Positions 1 through 8,330 of a stretch of 64,000 bases of DNA are shown here, piece by piece. Each line of letters starts with the position of its first letter. Positions within the stretch are counted from its first letter, which is position 1. The notes beneath the pieces were generated by a model, which ran no database searches, was not told the origin of the DNA, and saw nothing but the letters and a program-made list of their open reading frames with translations. Made by a program: the position numbers and the translations under genes. This DNA comes from Sandaracinaceae bacterium (GTDB lineage Bacteria; Myxococcota_A; Polyangia; Polyangiales; JAFGIB01), in NCBI GenBank assembly GCA_017881055.1, contig JADGRF010000218.1:1-64000 (forward strand), written 5' to 3'.

Positions 1-60
1 CTCGAAAAGCCGCAGGCTGTTTCGAGGTGCGTGACTCGAAAAGCCGCAGGCTGTTTCGAG
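1..60. repeat. Two tandem copies of a 26-nt hairpin
   Basis: Positions 1-26 and 35-60 are identical and 34 bases apart. Each folds into an 11-bp stem with one bulged G and a 3-base loop: arms CTCGAAA/TTTCGAG outside and AGCC/GGCT around GCA. They lie downstream of infC on the minus strand, where rpmI would be expected just beyond the window edge. They could be a partial terminator, an mRNA 3'-end structure or copies of a REP-like element. Related hairpins with different outer arms sit at 20424-20445 and 20813-20838. Bases 61-192 hold no gene I can support. Confidence 0.8.
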
Positions 61-192
61 GTTCTGTGACTACACCGAACCAGCGGATCCGCGGCGCGGC
101 GTGGAGAGCGGGCTTTTTAGGGGGGCACCGCGTAGTTGTCAAGCAACGCGGCAGAAACCTGCGCGTTTTCGCGGAAATTCCCCAACCTAGAG

Positions 193-801
193 TTACTCCG
201 AGGCGGCGTCGTCGCCGGCGACAGGACGGGGCTTCGGACGGGCAACCGCATTCTTCACCGCGGGCGCCATGACCAGCGTCATGTTGCGGCCTTCCATGCG
301 CGGCGTGAGCTCGACGATGGCGAGGTCGCGCGTACGGTCGACGACCACGTGCAGCTGCTTCTCGGCGGCTTCCGGATGCGTGATCTCACGGCCACGGAAG
401 CGGCACGTGATCTTGACCTTGTTGCCCTCTTCGAGGAAGCGGCGCGCATGGTTGATCTTCACCTCGAGGTCGTGCACGTCGGTCTTCGGGCGGAGCTTGA
501 TCTCTTTCAGCTCGACCACGGCCTGACGCTTCTTCGCATCGTTGGCGCGCTTCTTCTCCTCGTACTTGAACTTGCCGAAGTCCATGATCTTGCAGACCGG
601 TGGATAGGCCTTCGGATTGACTTCGACGAGGTCGAGGTTGGCTTCGCGGGCAAGCCGCTGCGCCTCGTGCGTGTCCAGCACGCCGAGCATGCCGCCATCG
701 GCGCCGACGACGCGCACTTGGGGCACGCGGATGCGATGATTGACTCGGGGTCCGGTTTGCGATCCCGGACGTTCACGACCTTCAAAACGTGGCTTGCTGA
801 T
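193..801 (-). CDS. infC: Translation initiation factor IF-3, probable AUC start
   Basis: IF-3 binds the 30S subunit, prevents premature 50S joining and proofreads start-codon choice. The protein is 202 aa from the proposed start. It shows the family N-domain (RVNHRIRVPQVRVVG, LAREANLDLVEV, PPVCKIMDFGK), a linker and the C-domain (KEIKLRPKTDVHDLEVK, KVKITCRFRGRE). The Shine-Dalgarno GGAGG (811-815) is only 3 bases from a GTG at 805-807 but 9 bases from an in-frame ATC at 799-801, so I place the start at ATC. Non-canonical infC starts allow IF-3 to repress its own translation. It follows thrS by 45 bases and is probably cotranscribed with it. About 15 residues after IVELTPRMEGR form a low-complexity tail. 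Confidence 0.95.
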   Translation of the reverse strand: MSKPRFEGRERPGSQTGPRVNHRIRVPQVRVVGADGGMLGVLDTHEAQRLAREANLDLVEVNPKAYPPVCKIMDFGKFKYEEKKRANDAKKRQAVVELKEIKLRPKTDVHDLEVKINHARRFLEEGNKVKITCRFRGREITHPEAAEKQLHVVVDRTRDLAIVELTPRMEGRNMTLVMAPAVKNAVARPKPRPVAGDDAASE

Positions 802-810
802 TGGCACGGT

Positions 811-815
811 CCTCC
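811..815 (-). promoter_or_regulatory. infC ribosome binding site deciding an AUC start
   Basis: On the minus strand GGAGG is followed by ACCGTGCCA and then ATC. The spacing to GTG (3 bases) is too short for normal initiation; the spacing to ATC (9 bases) is normal. Initiation at AUC would put infC under IF-3's own discrimination against rare start codons. Confidence 0.65.
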
Positions 816-846
816 GATGTGTGAGCGCTTCCCTCGCCCACTCGTT

Positions 847-2811
847 CTACGTATTCGGTCTAAGTGAGCTGGGAAGGCTCTCGGTGCGAACCCGGGCGAT
901 GAAGTCGTCCAGGGTCAGGAATCCTAGCTCTTTGTTCTCGTCGCGCGAGCGGATCGAGAGGCCGCGCTGCTCGGCTTCTTTCAAGCCGACCACAGCAAGG
1001 TACGGCAAGCGCATGTTGCGTGCGTTGCGAATCTTCGCGCCGAGCTTGTCTGCCGACGTGTCGGCAATTACGCGGATGCCGGCGGCCTTGAGCAGTGTCA
1101 CGACCTCGGCCGCGTAATCGTTCACCTTATCGGTGACCGTCAGCACGGCGACCTGCTCGGGCGCGAGCCAAACCGGAAAAGCGCCGCCGACGTGCTCGAC
1201 CAGGACGCCGAAGAAGCGCTCGATCGAGCCCAGGATCGCGCGGTGCAGCATGACTGGCGTGTGGCTGGTGTTGTCTTCGCCGACGTAGCCCAGGTTGAAG
1301 GCCTGCGGCATATTGTAGTCGACCTGAATCGTGCCGAGCTGCCAGGGGCGGCCTAGCGCGTCCTTCAGGTGGAACTCGATCTTCGGGCCGTAAAACGCGC
1401 CCTCGCCTGGCGCGATCTCGAACGGCAGGCCCTTGGCCTGTACCGCAGTCTGCAGAGCTGCTTCCGAGCGATCCCAGACTTCGTCGCTGCCCATGCGCTT
1501 CTCGGGCCGCGTCGCGATCACCACGCGCACTTCGGAAAAACCAAAGTCTTGGTAGACCGAGTAGACCTGACCGAGGAACGCGACGATCTCCGACTGCAGC
1601 TGATCGAGCGAGCAGAAGATGTGCGCGTCGTCTTGGCAGAAGGTACGCACGCGCGTCAGGCCCTGCGTGACGCCGCTGCGCTCGAAGCGATGCAAGCGAC
1701 CGAAGTCGGCGATGCGCATCGGTAGCTCGCGGTAGCTGCGCCGTGTCATGCCGAACATCAGGCAGTGACCGGGGCAGTTCATCGGCTTGAGCCCGAAGCG
1801 CATCTGATCCCAGACGGTCTTGTGCAGCTCTTCCGCGGTGGCGCCCGGCTTTGCCACGAGTGCTTCCGCGGCGCGCTCGACGGTCTCGACCGTAGCGGCC
1901 ATGAACATGTTGTCGCCGTAGGTCGGCAGGTGCCCCGACGTCTCGAACAGCTCGCGGTCGAACACCTGCGGCGTCACGACTTCTTGGTAGCCGCTGCGAT
2001 CGTAGAGCGCGCGCACGTAGTCGATCAGGCGACGGTAGATCTGCGCGCCGCGCGGCAGAAAGAACGGCGACGCCGGTGCCAGCGGATGAAACGCGATCAG
2101 CTCCAGCTCTTTGCCGAGCTTGCGGTGGTCGCGCTTGCGCGCTTCCTCCAGCGAGTGAAGGTACGCATCGAGCTCCTTCTGCGAAGGAAACGCGGTGCCG
2201 TAGATGCGCTGCAGCATCGGGTTGCGCTCGTCGCCGCGCCAATACGCACCGGCTACGGAGGTGAGCTTCACCGCGCGCAGAAAGCCAGTCGACGGAACGT
2301 GTGGGCCTTCGCAGAGGTCGACCCATTCGCCGTGACGGTAGAGCGAGATCTCCCCCTGCAGACGCTCGAGGTGCTCGACCTTGAAGTTCTCGCCCATGCC
2401 CTCGAGCAGCTTTTTGGCGTCGGCCTTCTCGATCACTTCGCGGCGGAACGGAAAGTCGGCGGCCACGATCTCGCGCATCTTGGCTTCGATTTTCTCGAAG
2501 TCGTCCTCGGTGAACTGGCCGTCGCGACGATCGAAGTCGTAGTAGAAGCCGTTCTCGATCGCGGGACCGAAGGTGACCTTCGTGCCCGGGTACAAGCGCT
2601 GCACCGCGTCTGCGAGCACGTGCGCCGTCGAGTGGCGAATCACGGCGAGCGCGTCGGGATCGGTCACGTCGATCGGCGTGATCTCCGTACCTGCGGGAAC
2701 CGGCGTCATCAGGTCGAGCGTGCGCTCACCCGCATGCACGGCGATCACGGTCTTCGTGAGCTTACCTTGCTCGGCCAGGATCTCGCGGGGAGTACGAAGA
2801 GGGGCGTTCAC
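847..2811 (-). CDS. thrS: Threonine-tRNA ligase
   Basis: Charges tRNA-Thr in the cytoplasm. At 654 aa it has the full bacterial layout: N-terminal TGS domain, an editing domain with HSTAH and CEGPH metal-site motifs, the class II catalytic core (LKPMNCPGHC zinc motif, RIADFGRLHRFERSG, TRVRTFCQDDAHIFC, GAFYGPKIE) and an anticodon-binding C-terminus (APEQVAVLTVTDK). The start is GTG with AGGA six bases upstream. A stretch of about 30 residues (VETVERAAEALVAKPG onward) is inserted just before LKPMNCPGH and looks lineage-specific. The gene begins only 21 bases after tRNA-Val, leaving no room for its own promoter or a T-box, so it is probably read from the tRNA promoter together with infC. Confidence 0.97.
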   Translation of the reverse strand: MNAPLRTPREILAEQGKLTKTVIAVHAGERTLDLMTPVPAGTEITPIDVTDPDALAVIRHSTAHVLADAVQRLYPGTKVTFGPAIENGFYYDFDRRDGQFTEDDFEKIEAKMREIVAADFPFRREVIEKADAKKLLEGMGENFKVEHLERLQGEISLYRHGEWVDLCEGPHVPSTGFLRAVKLTSVAGAYWRGDERNPMLQRIYGTAFPSQKELDAYLHSLEEARKRDHRKLGKELELIAFHPLAPASPFFLPRGAQIYRRLIDYVRALYDRSGYQEVVTPQVFDRELFETSGHLPTYGDNMFMAATVETVERAAEALVAKPGATAEELHKTVWDQMRFGLKPMNCPGHCLMFGMTRRSYRELPMRIADFGRLHRFERSGVTQGLTRVRTFCQDDAHIFCSLDQLQSEIVAFLGQVYSVYQDFGFSEVRVVIATRPEKRMGSDEVWDRSEAALQTAVQAKGLPFEIAPGEGAFYGPKIEFHLKDALGRPWQLGTIQVDYNMPQAFNLGYVGEDNTSHTPVMLHRAILGSIERFFGVLVEHVGGAFPVWLAPEQVAVLTVTDKVNDYAAEVVTLLKAAGIRVIADTSADKLGAKIRNARNMRLPYLAVVGLKEAEQRGLSIRSRDENKELGFLTLDDFIARVRTESLPSSLRPNT

Positions 2812-2832
2812 TGGGGATCCTACGTGACTTTG

Positions 2833-2904
<72 letters not shown>

Positions 2905-2941
2905 AGTACTACATAACTCGGAAATAACGAGTCGGGCCGGG

Positions 2942-2970
2942 CATGTAACGCGACCTCCCTGGGGTGTCAA
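2942..2970 (-). promoter_or_regulatory. Probable promoter of the tRNA-Val-thrS-infC unit
   Basis: On the minus strand a perfect TTGACA (2965-2970) is followed after 17 bp by TACATG (2942-2947). The predicted start is about 30 bases before the tRNA 5' end. The discriminator after the -10 box is very GC-rich (CCCGGCCCGA), the usual sign of stringent (ppGpp) control of stable RNA promoters. The -10 box is weak, so this is a motif-based call. Confidence 0.55.
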
Positions 2971-2991
2971 GCATCGCGATCAGGGCCGCCC

Positions 2992-4683
2992 GTGAACGGG
3001 GTCGGTTTGCATGCTGGGAGCCCCGTTGATATCCCTCGTTGCGTGATGCGGTCCGAACCGGAGCAGGAGCAGGAGGCATTCCGTCCGAAGCCCTTGCCGT
3101 CGGTGAACATCGCGCTTCTGCCGCATGAGCTGCGCGCGGCGCGCATGCAGCGCTGGTTCCTGTTCGGTGCGATCGCGGTCGCACTGATCGGCGGTGCCGC
3201 TGCCGCGTTCGGCCCTGCGCTGCTCTCGCGCTTCGGTCGCCGCAGCGAGACGGCGGCGACTGCGTTGACGGTCGCCACCAGTGGCGCAGCGCTCGGCACG
3301 CCGAGTGACCCGGCTGCTGCGACAACTGCCCCGAAGCTCGACACGCCCAGCACGGCGCCGCTCGCTGCCGAGGCCGCACCGATCGGCACACCGATCCAGC
3401 CGAGCGCGACGCCCGCACCGCTCCCGACGCCAGCAGCAGCCGTTGCGCGCGACGAGCCGAGCCCCGCACCGAGTCCCAGCCCGGCAGTTGCCAACACGGT
3501 CACGACGACGACCACACCCGACAACGATCTCCGCACCGAGCGCAAGGTCGGCACCGCCCGCAGCTTCCGCGACGCGCTGCTCAAGGCGGGCACCTCACCT
3601 GCCGAAGCGGCCGAGCTCACCTTCGCGCTACAGAAGCTAGTCGACTTCCGGCGCGTGAAGCCGGAGCAGACCTTGATGATCGAGCGGGACCCCGAGCACG
3701 CGCTGCGCATCTTCGAGTACCGCGCAGGCCTCACCGAGGTGTACCGCGCCAAGCGCGGCGAGAACGGCAAGCTGCGCGGCGAGCGCGTGCAGATCCCGAT
3801 CGAGAAGCGGCGCATCGCCAAGGGCACGCAGATCTCCGGCTCGCTCGGTCAGTCACTCGCGGCCTTGGGCTTGGGCCCGGCGCTCGCAGGCGCGGTGATC
3901 GAAGCGTTCGATGCCAAGATCTCGTTCAAGAAGGACACGCGCGCGGGCGATTCGGTGAAGCTGATCGTCGACGAGGAGTACGTGGACGGTCAATTCCTGC
4001 GCTACGGCAACGTACTCGCGGTCGAGTATGCGGGCGAGAAAGCCGGCAAGCAGCAAGCGTTCTGGTTCGACGACGATCACGGCGGCGACTTCTTCGATCC
4101 GAACGGGCGCGCGATGCACGGCGGCTGGCTGCGCACGCCGCTCCGTTACGATCACATCTCGTCCGGCTACAACCTGCGCCGCCGGCATCCGATCCTGAAG
4201 CGGATCATGCCGCACCAGGGCATCGACTACTCCGCCGGCACCGGCACGCCGGTCTGGGCTGCAGCCGAAGGCTCCGTCACGTTCGCAGGTGCACGCGGAC
4301 CGAACGGCAACCTCGTCTCAATCAAACACGGCAACGGGTACGAGAGCCACTACGCGCACCTCTGGCGCATCGCCGCAGGCGTCCGCGTCGGCGCGCACGT
4401 GAAGCAGCGCCAGGTGATCGGCTACGTCGGAACCACCGGCCGCTCGACGGGACCGCACCTGCACTTCGCGCTGAAGAAGAACGGCAACTTCCTCGACCCC
4501 GCAACCCAGCTCAACGGCCCGGGCCTACCGCTGCCTGCGGCCGCGATGCCGCGCTTTCGCGCGATCGCTCAACGCCTGCGTGCCGAGCTCGACCGCATTC
4601 CGCTCGCTCCGCCGACCGTGACCGGTGTCGTCACCCCCGAACACGACGACGACAGCAACGCCGAAGAAGAGATCGATTTATGA
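2992..4683 (+). CDS. M23 (LytM-type) murein endopeptidase with N-terminal membrane anchor
   Basis: A 563-aa envelope peptidase likely to cut peptidoglycan cross-links. It has a basic N-terminus, one membrane segment (WFLFGAIAVALIGGAAAAF), a long Pro/Ala/Thr-rich periplasmic linker, a helical OapA/LysM-like part (SFRDALLKAGTSPAEAAEL) and a C-terminal M23 domain. The zinc and catalytic residues are intact: HQGIDYS near residue 407, HYAHL, and GPHLHFAL near residue 489. It resembles MepM/YebA. The start is uncertain: GTG 2992 has AGGG six bases upstream, and ATG 3046 is an in-frame alternative leaving a shorter tail before the membrane segment. The stop at 4681-4683 is followed by the glycosyltransferase 58 bases on. 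Confidence 0.9.
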   Translation: MNGVGLHAGSPVDIPRCVMRSEPEQEQEAFRPKPLPSVNIALLPHELRAARMQRWFLFGAIAVALIGGAAAAFGPALLSRFGRRSETAATALTVATSGAALGTPSDPAAATTAPKLDTPSTAPLAAEAAPIGTPIQPSATPAPLPTPAAAVARDEPSPAPSPSPAVANTVTTTTTPDNDLRTERKVGTARSFRDALLKAGTSPAEAAELTFALQKLVDFRRVKPEQTLMIERDPEHALRIFEYRAGLTEVYRAKRGENGKLRGERVQIPIEKRRIAKGTQISGSLGQSLAALGLGPALAGAVIEAFDAKISFKKDTRAGDSVKLIVDEEYVDGQFLRYGNVLAVEYAGEKAGKQQAFWFDDDHGGDFFDPNGRAMHGGWLRTPLRYDHISSGYNLRRRHPILKRIMPHQGIDYSAGTGTPVWAAAEGSVTFAGARGPNGNLVSIKHGNGYESHYAHLWRIAAGVRVGAHVKQRQVIGYVGTTGRSTGPHLHFALKKNGNFLDPATQLNGPGLPLPAAAMPRFRAIAQRLRAELDRIPLAPPTVTGVVTPEHDDDSNAEEEIDL

Positions 4684-4741
4684 ACGTCGCGGCGCGGCTC
4701 TGGGTGTAGGCTCGCGCGCGTTTTCGTGGGGAGTACGAGAC

Positions 4742-7126
4742 TTGGAAACCGTTCGACGACAAAGCACTTTGCTCGCGGCTCTCGCAGTCGCGTTCGTTAG
4801 CGCGCTCTTGTTCGTACACATCTCGAAATTCGGCATCTGGGACCCGTGGGAGCTGGGCACTGCGGACAACGCACGGCGCCTGCTCTCGGGTGAGCACCTG
4901 ACGACGCATGCGTCGTTCTCGACCTGGCTCGTCAGCATGGGCTTTCGCCTGTTCGGCGTGCACGAGTGGGCGGGTCGCGCGCCGATCGCCGTGTGCGGCG
5001 TGCTCACGGTCCTGTTCGCGCACCTGCTGGTCAGCCGGTACAGCAAGCCGATCACAGGCTTCTACGCCGCGCTGATCGCCTGCACGAGCCCGCTGTTCGT
5101 GTTCAATGCGCGCGCGATGCTGGGCGAGGCGCCTGGCTTCGCCGTGCAAGCCGCAGTTGCGCTGTGCGCCATGGGCAGCGTGTTTCCGACCCGCAGCGGT
5201 GAAGCTCCCAAGGCGTGGCAACGCGCAGGGTTTCTGGTTGGCCTAGGTGTCTCGGTCGTGCTCGCGGTCGCCACGCGCGGCGCGCTGCTCGGCGCACTGC
5301 CGCCGTTGGCGGCAGTGGCGCTCGTGGCGCTGCTGGTCGTGGATCCGCGCGACCGGCCGGCGAGGCAACTGACGTTCGTGCTGCTGGCAGCCAGCGCGGC
5401 GCTGTGCGCCATGATCGCGCGCGACGTGTCCGGCGATAGCGCCGAGTACAGTCGCTGGCTCGGCGGGCAGGTGAGCGCCGGCGCACCGCCCACGTTCGAC
5501 GGTGTGCTCGAGGAGATCTTCCACGCCTTCGCACCATGGAGCGCGCTACTCCCGCTCGCGATCGCAGGCCTCTGGCAGGAGCTGTCGGGCACGCAGCTCG
5601 ACGCCACGAACGACGCGCCCGAAGACAGCGTGCGCAGCGGCGAAAAGACGCTGTGTCTGGTCGCGCTGGGCTGGGCGGCGATTGCCTATGCCGCCCAGAC
5701 GCTGTTCGTCTCACGCTACGGCCGCGAGGTGACGTTCCTGCCCATCGTCGCGCTCGCGAGCTTGGTCGCGCTGTTTCTGTCGCAGAGCGAGCGGCAGCGC
5801 GGCGGCCTGTGGGTGCTGGCTGTTTCCGCGGTGTTCCTCACGGGCCTGGTCTTGCGTGACTACGCGCTCTACCCGAACGGTCCCGGCGCGGGCCTGCCGA
5901 TCGCGAACTTCGACGTGCCCAAAGTGTTCGACTCGCGCGGCCCGTGGGCCTTGCTGCTGACGGCGTTCGCGGGCGCTGCTGCGCTCGGCTTCGCCGCCGA
6001 CCGCGAGGCGCAGCTCGATCTGCGTGCGCCCTACCGGTTCGTGCGTGCGCAGTGGCAACGCGGCCTTCCGCACAAGCTGTGGCTCGTGGTGTTCGCGCTC
6101 TCGCTCGTGACGCTGATCGTGTTCGGCGTGCTGGCGTACGCGATCCCGGATCAGCTGCACCTCAACACGCTCGGCGCCAAGTGGGTTCGGCGCCTTCTGT
6201 TCGTGCCGCCCGCGGTGCCGATCGGCGTGGCCGCAACGCAGCTCGCGTTGTTCGTGTTCGGCAAGCTGGGTCGCTTCCGTTTCGCGCCGCTGCTGCTCGC
6301 GGGTGCGGCCGTCGGCGTGTACTCCGCGCAGGGTTACCTGCCTGCGCTGTCCGAGCATTTCTCGCCGCGCGAGGTCTACGAGACCTACAACAAGCTGGCG
6401 CGGCCGGGCGAGCAGCTGGGCGAGTACCAGGTGAGCGGTCGCGCCGCGGCGTACTACGCCAACGGCAAGATCATCGAGCTGAAGAGCATCGGCGCCTTGG
6501 TCGAGCACCTAGCCACGCACAGTCGGCGCTGGATCGCGTTTCCAGCCGACGACCTGCCCACGCTCGATCGCGCGTTTCGCAAGCGCACCGGCGATCACAT
6601 CGTGATTGCGGACTCGCGCAGCGCGCATGTGCTGCTCGGGACGAACCTGCCGCTCGCGGGCAACCATGATCCGAGCTACCTCGCGGCGCACGTGCAGAAG
6701 GCGTTGCCGAAGACGCTGCAGCATCCGCTCGACATCAGCTTCGACGACAAGATCGGCATGCTCGGCTACGACTTGATCCTCCCGCACGGCAGCTACGTCG
6801 GCGCCGGCGAGTCGTTCAAGGTCGTGTGGTACTTCAAAGCGTTGCGCACCGACTTGAGCGACTACCGCGTGTTCGTGCACATCGACGGCGAAGGTCAGCG
6901 CATCCATGGCGATCACGACCCGGTCGACGGCAAATACCCGGTGCGCCTGTGGGATCTGGGCGATGTGATCTACGACGAGCAGACGCTCGACGTCCCCTCC
7001 AGCTACCGCGCAGGCGCCTACCAGATCTACGTCGGCTTCTACACAGGAGAGTCGCGGCTGCCCATGAAGAGCGGTCCGAACGACGGCGAGAACCGAGCGA
7101 AGCTCGGGGTATTGCGTATTCAATAG
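4742..7126 (+). CDS. GT-C glycosyltransferase, ArnT/PMT-like, multi-pass membrane protein
   Basis: About 794 aa. The N-terminal two-thirds carries repeated hydrophobic helices and the family signature FGIWDPWELGTADNARRLL, with the acidic pair in the first periplasmic loop. This is typical of dolichyl-phosphate-mannose/ArnT-type transferases that move sugars from polyprenyl-phosphate to lipids or proteins outside the inner membrane. The C-terminal ~250 residues form a soluble beta-rich periplasmic part (DYRVFVHIDGEGQRIHGDHD). I place the start at TTG 4742 because GGGGAG lies 8 bases upstream and the first membrane helix follows at once; an upstream reading would overlap the M23 gene. The substrate cannot be told from sequence. 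Confidence 0.8.
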   Translation: METVRRQSTLLAALAVAFVSALLFVHISKFGIWDPWELGTADNARRLLSGEHLTTHASFSTWLVSMGFRLFGVHEWAGRAPIAVCGVLTVLFAHLLVSRYSKPITGFYAALIACTSPLFVFNARAMLGEAPGFAVQAAVALCAMGSVFPTRSGEAPKAWQRAGFLVGLGVSVVLAVATRGALLGALPPLAAVALVALLVVDPRDRPARQLTFVLLAASAALCAMIARDVSGDSAEYSRWLGGQVSAGAPPTFDGVLEEIFHAFAPWSALLPLAIAGLWQELSGTQLDATNDAPEDSVRSGEKTLCLVALGWAAIAYAAQTLFVSRYGREVTFLPIVALASLVALFLSQSERQRGGLWVLAVSAVFLTGLVLRDYALYPNGPGAGLPIANFDVPKVFDSRGPWALLLTAFAGAAALGFAADREAQLDLRAPYRFVRAQWQRGLPHKLWLVVFALSLVTLIVFGVLAYAIPDQLHLNTLGAKWVRRLLFVPPAVPIGVAATQLALFVFGKLGRFRFAPLLLAGAAVGVYSAQGYLPALSEHFSPREVYETYNKLARPGEQLGEYQVSGRAAAYYANGKIIELKSIGALVEHLATHSRRWIAFPADDLPTLDRAFRKRTGDHIVIADSRSAHVLLGTNLPLAGNHDPSYLAAHVQKALPKTLQHPLDISFDDKIGMLGYDLILPHGSYVGAGESFKVVWYFKALRTDLSDYRVFVHIDGEGQRIHGDHDPVDGKYPVRLWDLGDVIYDEQTLDVPSSYRAGAYQIYVGFYTGESRLPMKSGPNDGENRAKLGVLRIQ

Positions 7127-7151
7127 CTCGCATGCAAGAACGGGCGGGCGC

Positions 7152-7577
7152 ATGACGAACAAGAGCGACAAGCCCCATCCAGAGCCGCGCGAGCCTTCGG
7201 GTTCCGATCGCCGCGAACACCAGCGCTTCGAGACTTCGATCTCGGTCGACTACGCGAGCGGCGAGACGTTCCTGTTCGCCTATCTGCAGAACATCAGCGA
7301 GATGGGAATCTTCATCCGCACCGATCGGCCACAAGCCGTCGGCACACGTCTGCGCCTGCGCTTTCAGAGCGACAAGCTGCCGGGTGATAGCAACACGCTG
7401 GTCCTCGAAGGCGAGGTCACCTGGGTCAACCCGTGGCGCGAGTCAGGTGACAACCTGAACCCCGGCATGGGCGTGCGTTTCATGGAGCTGACAGCTGACA
7501 CCCGCGAGCAAGTCGTGAGCTTGGTTCGCACCGTGGCGTATCTGCACCACGACGACGACGCCGAAACCCAGGCGTGA
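7152..7577 (+). CDS. PilZ domain protein (TIGR02266-like)
   Basis: A 141-aa single-domain c-di-GMP receptor candidate. It has both binding motifs: an arginine cluster SDRREHQR at the domain start and NISEMG for the D/NxSxxG motif, then the typical barrel ending GMGVRFMELTADTREQV. This resembles the PilZ paralogue family abundant in Myxococcus. It starts 25 bases after the glycosyltransferase stop and is probably cotranscribed with it. It ends convergently to another PilZ gene. The output partner is unknown. Confidence 0.85.
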   Translation: MTNKSDKPHPEPREPSGSDRREHQRFETSISVDYASGETFLFAYLQNISEMGIFIRTDRPQAVGTRLRLRFQSDKLPGDSNTLVLEGEVTWVNPWRESGDNLNPGMGVRFMELTADTREQVVSLVRTVAYLHHDDDAETQA

Positions 7578-7600
7578 ATGGGCAGCGCGCCCGCTGCGTG

Positions 7601-8215
7601 CTACGCAACCACGCGCAGCGCATGGTTGCGCTGTAAGATCGCGCTCATCGGAGAGCTGAATGCGATCACCGGCGCGTATGCTGGAACGGTCGCCGCGGGC
7701 GCGAGGCCGCGACCGGCAGTGAGTAGGGGTGCTTCCGCACGGAACGTGAAGCGCGAGCCGTCCGCCAGCACCAGGTGCGGCAGCGGGCCCTCCTCGATGC
7801 TCGGTCGGTCGAGCTCGATCACGCGCTTGCGCGAAGCTGGCAGCAGCGGCGGCAAGCCACGCAGCGCCTCTGCGAGCAGATCGCGGTGCTCGTGCTCGAT
7901 ATCCAGGAAACGCAGGCCCATGCCCGAAGCACGTGGCTCACGGCGACGCCGGAACATGCCCACGCGCGTGACTTCCGCCAGCGCGGTCACCGGTGTCTGC
8001 GACGGCCAGCGCGGCGGCAGGAACGAGACGATGAGCTCGGCCCCAATCTCGAGCGGCAGATCCGACTCGAGCCAGAGGCCGTGCTCGGACAGATCGGTCG
8101 CAACGAACGGAACCGCGCCGTCCCAGAGGTCGGCCTCGACGTCGGCCTCGACGCGAACGGACCGGCGGAGCGATCGCCGGCGAGTCCCAGGTGTATTCTC
8201 GAGAGCGCTGATCAT
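7601..8215 (-). CDS. PilZ domain protein with C-terminal extension
   Basis: About 204 aa. The N-terminal half is a PilZ domain with RRRSLRRSVR as arginine motif and DLSEHG for DxSxxG, so c-di-GMP binding is plausible. The C-terminal ~90 residues (ELDRPSIEEGPLPHLVLADG onward) match nothing I recognise. The start is ATG 8215, with GGAGG seven bases upstream; an earlier in-frame start lacks such a site. It runs convergently to the first PilZ gene with only 23 bases between stops. Confidence 0.85.
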   Translation of the reverse strand: MISALENTPGTRRRSLRRSVRVEADVEADLWDGAVPFVATDLSEHGLWLESDLPLEIGAELIVSFLPPRWPSQTPVTALAEVTRVGMFRRRREPRASGMGLRFLDIEHEHRDLLAEALRGLPPLLPASRKRVIELDRPSIEEGPLPHLVLADGSRFTFRAEAPLLTAGRGLAPAATVPAYAPVIAFSSPMSAILQRNHALRVVA

Positions 8216-8330
8216 TCGCGAGCCTCCAAAGTAGGACAGCACCTACAGTGTAAGACGCCATGGGGCGACGACAAAGAAAGGTGCAGCGCGGAGGACCGGG
8301 AGCCGGGTGGGGAACGAGCCCCAGAGCGCT

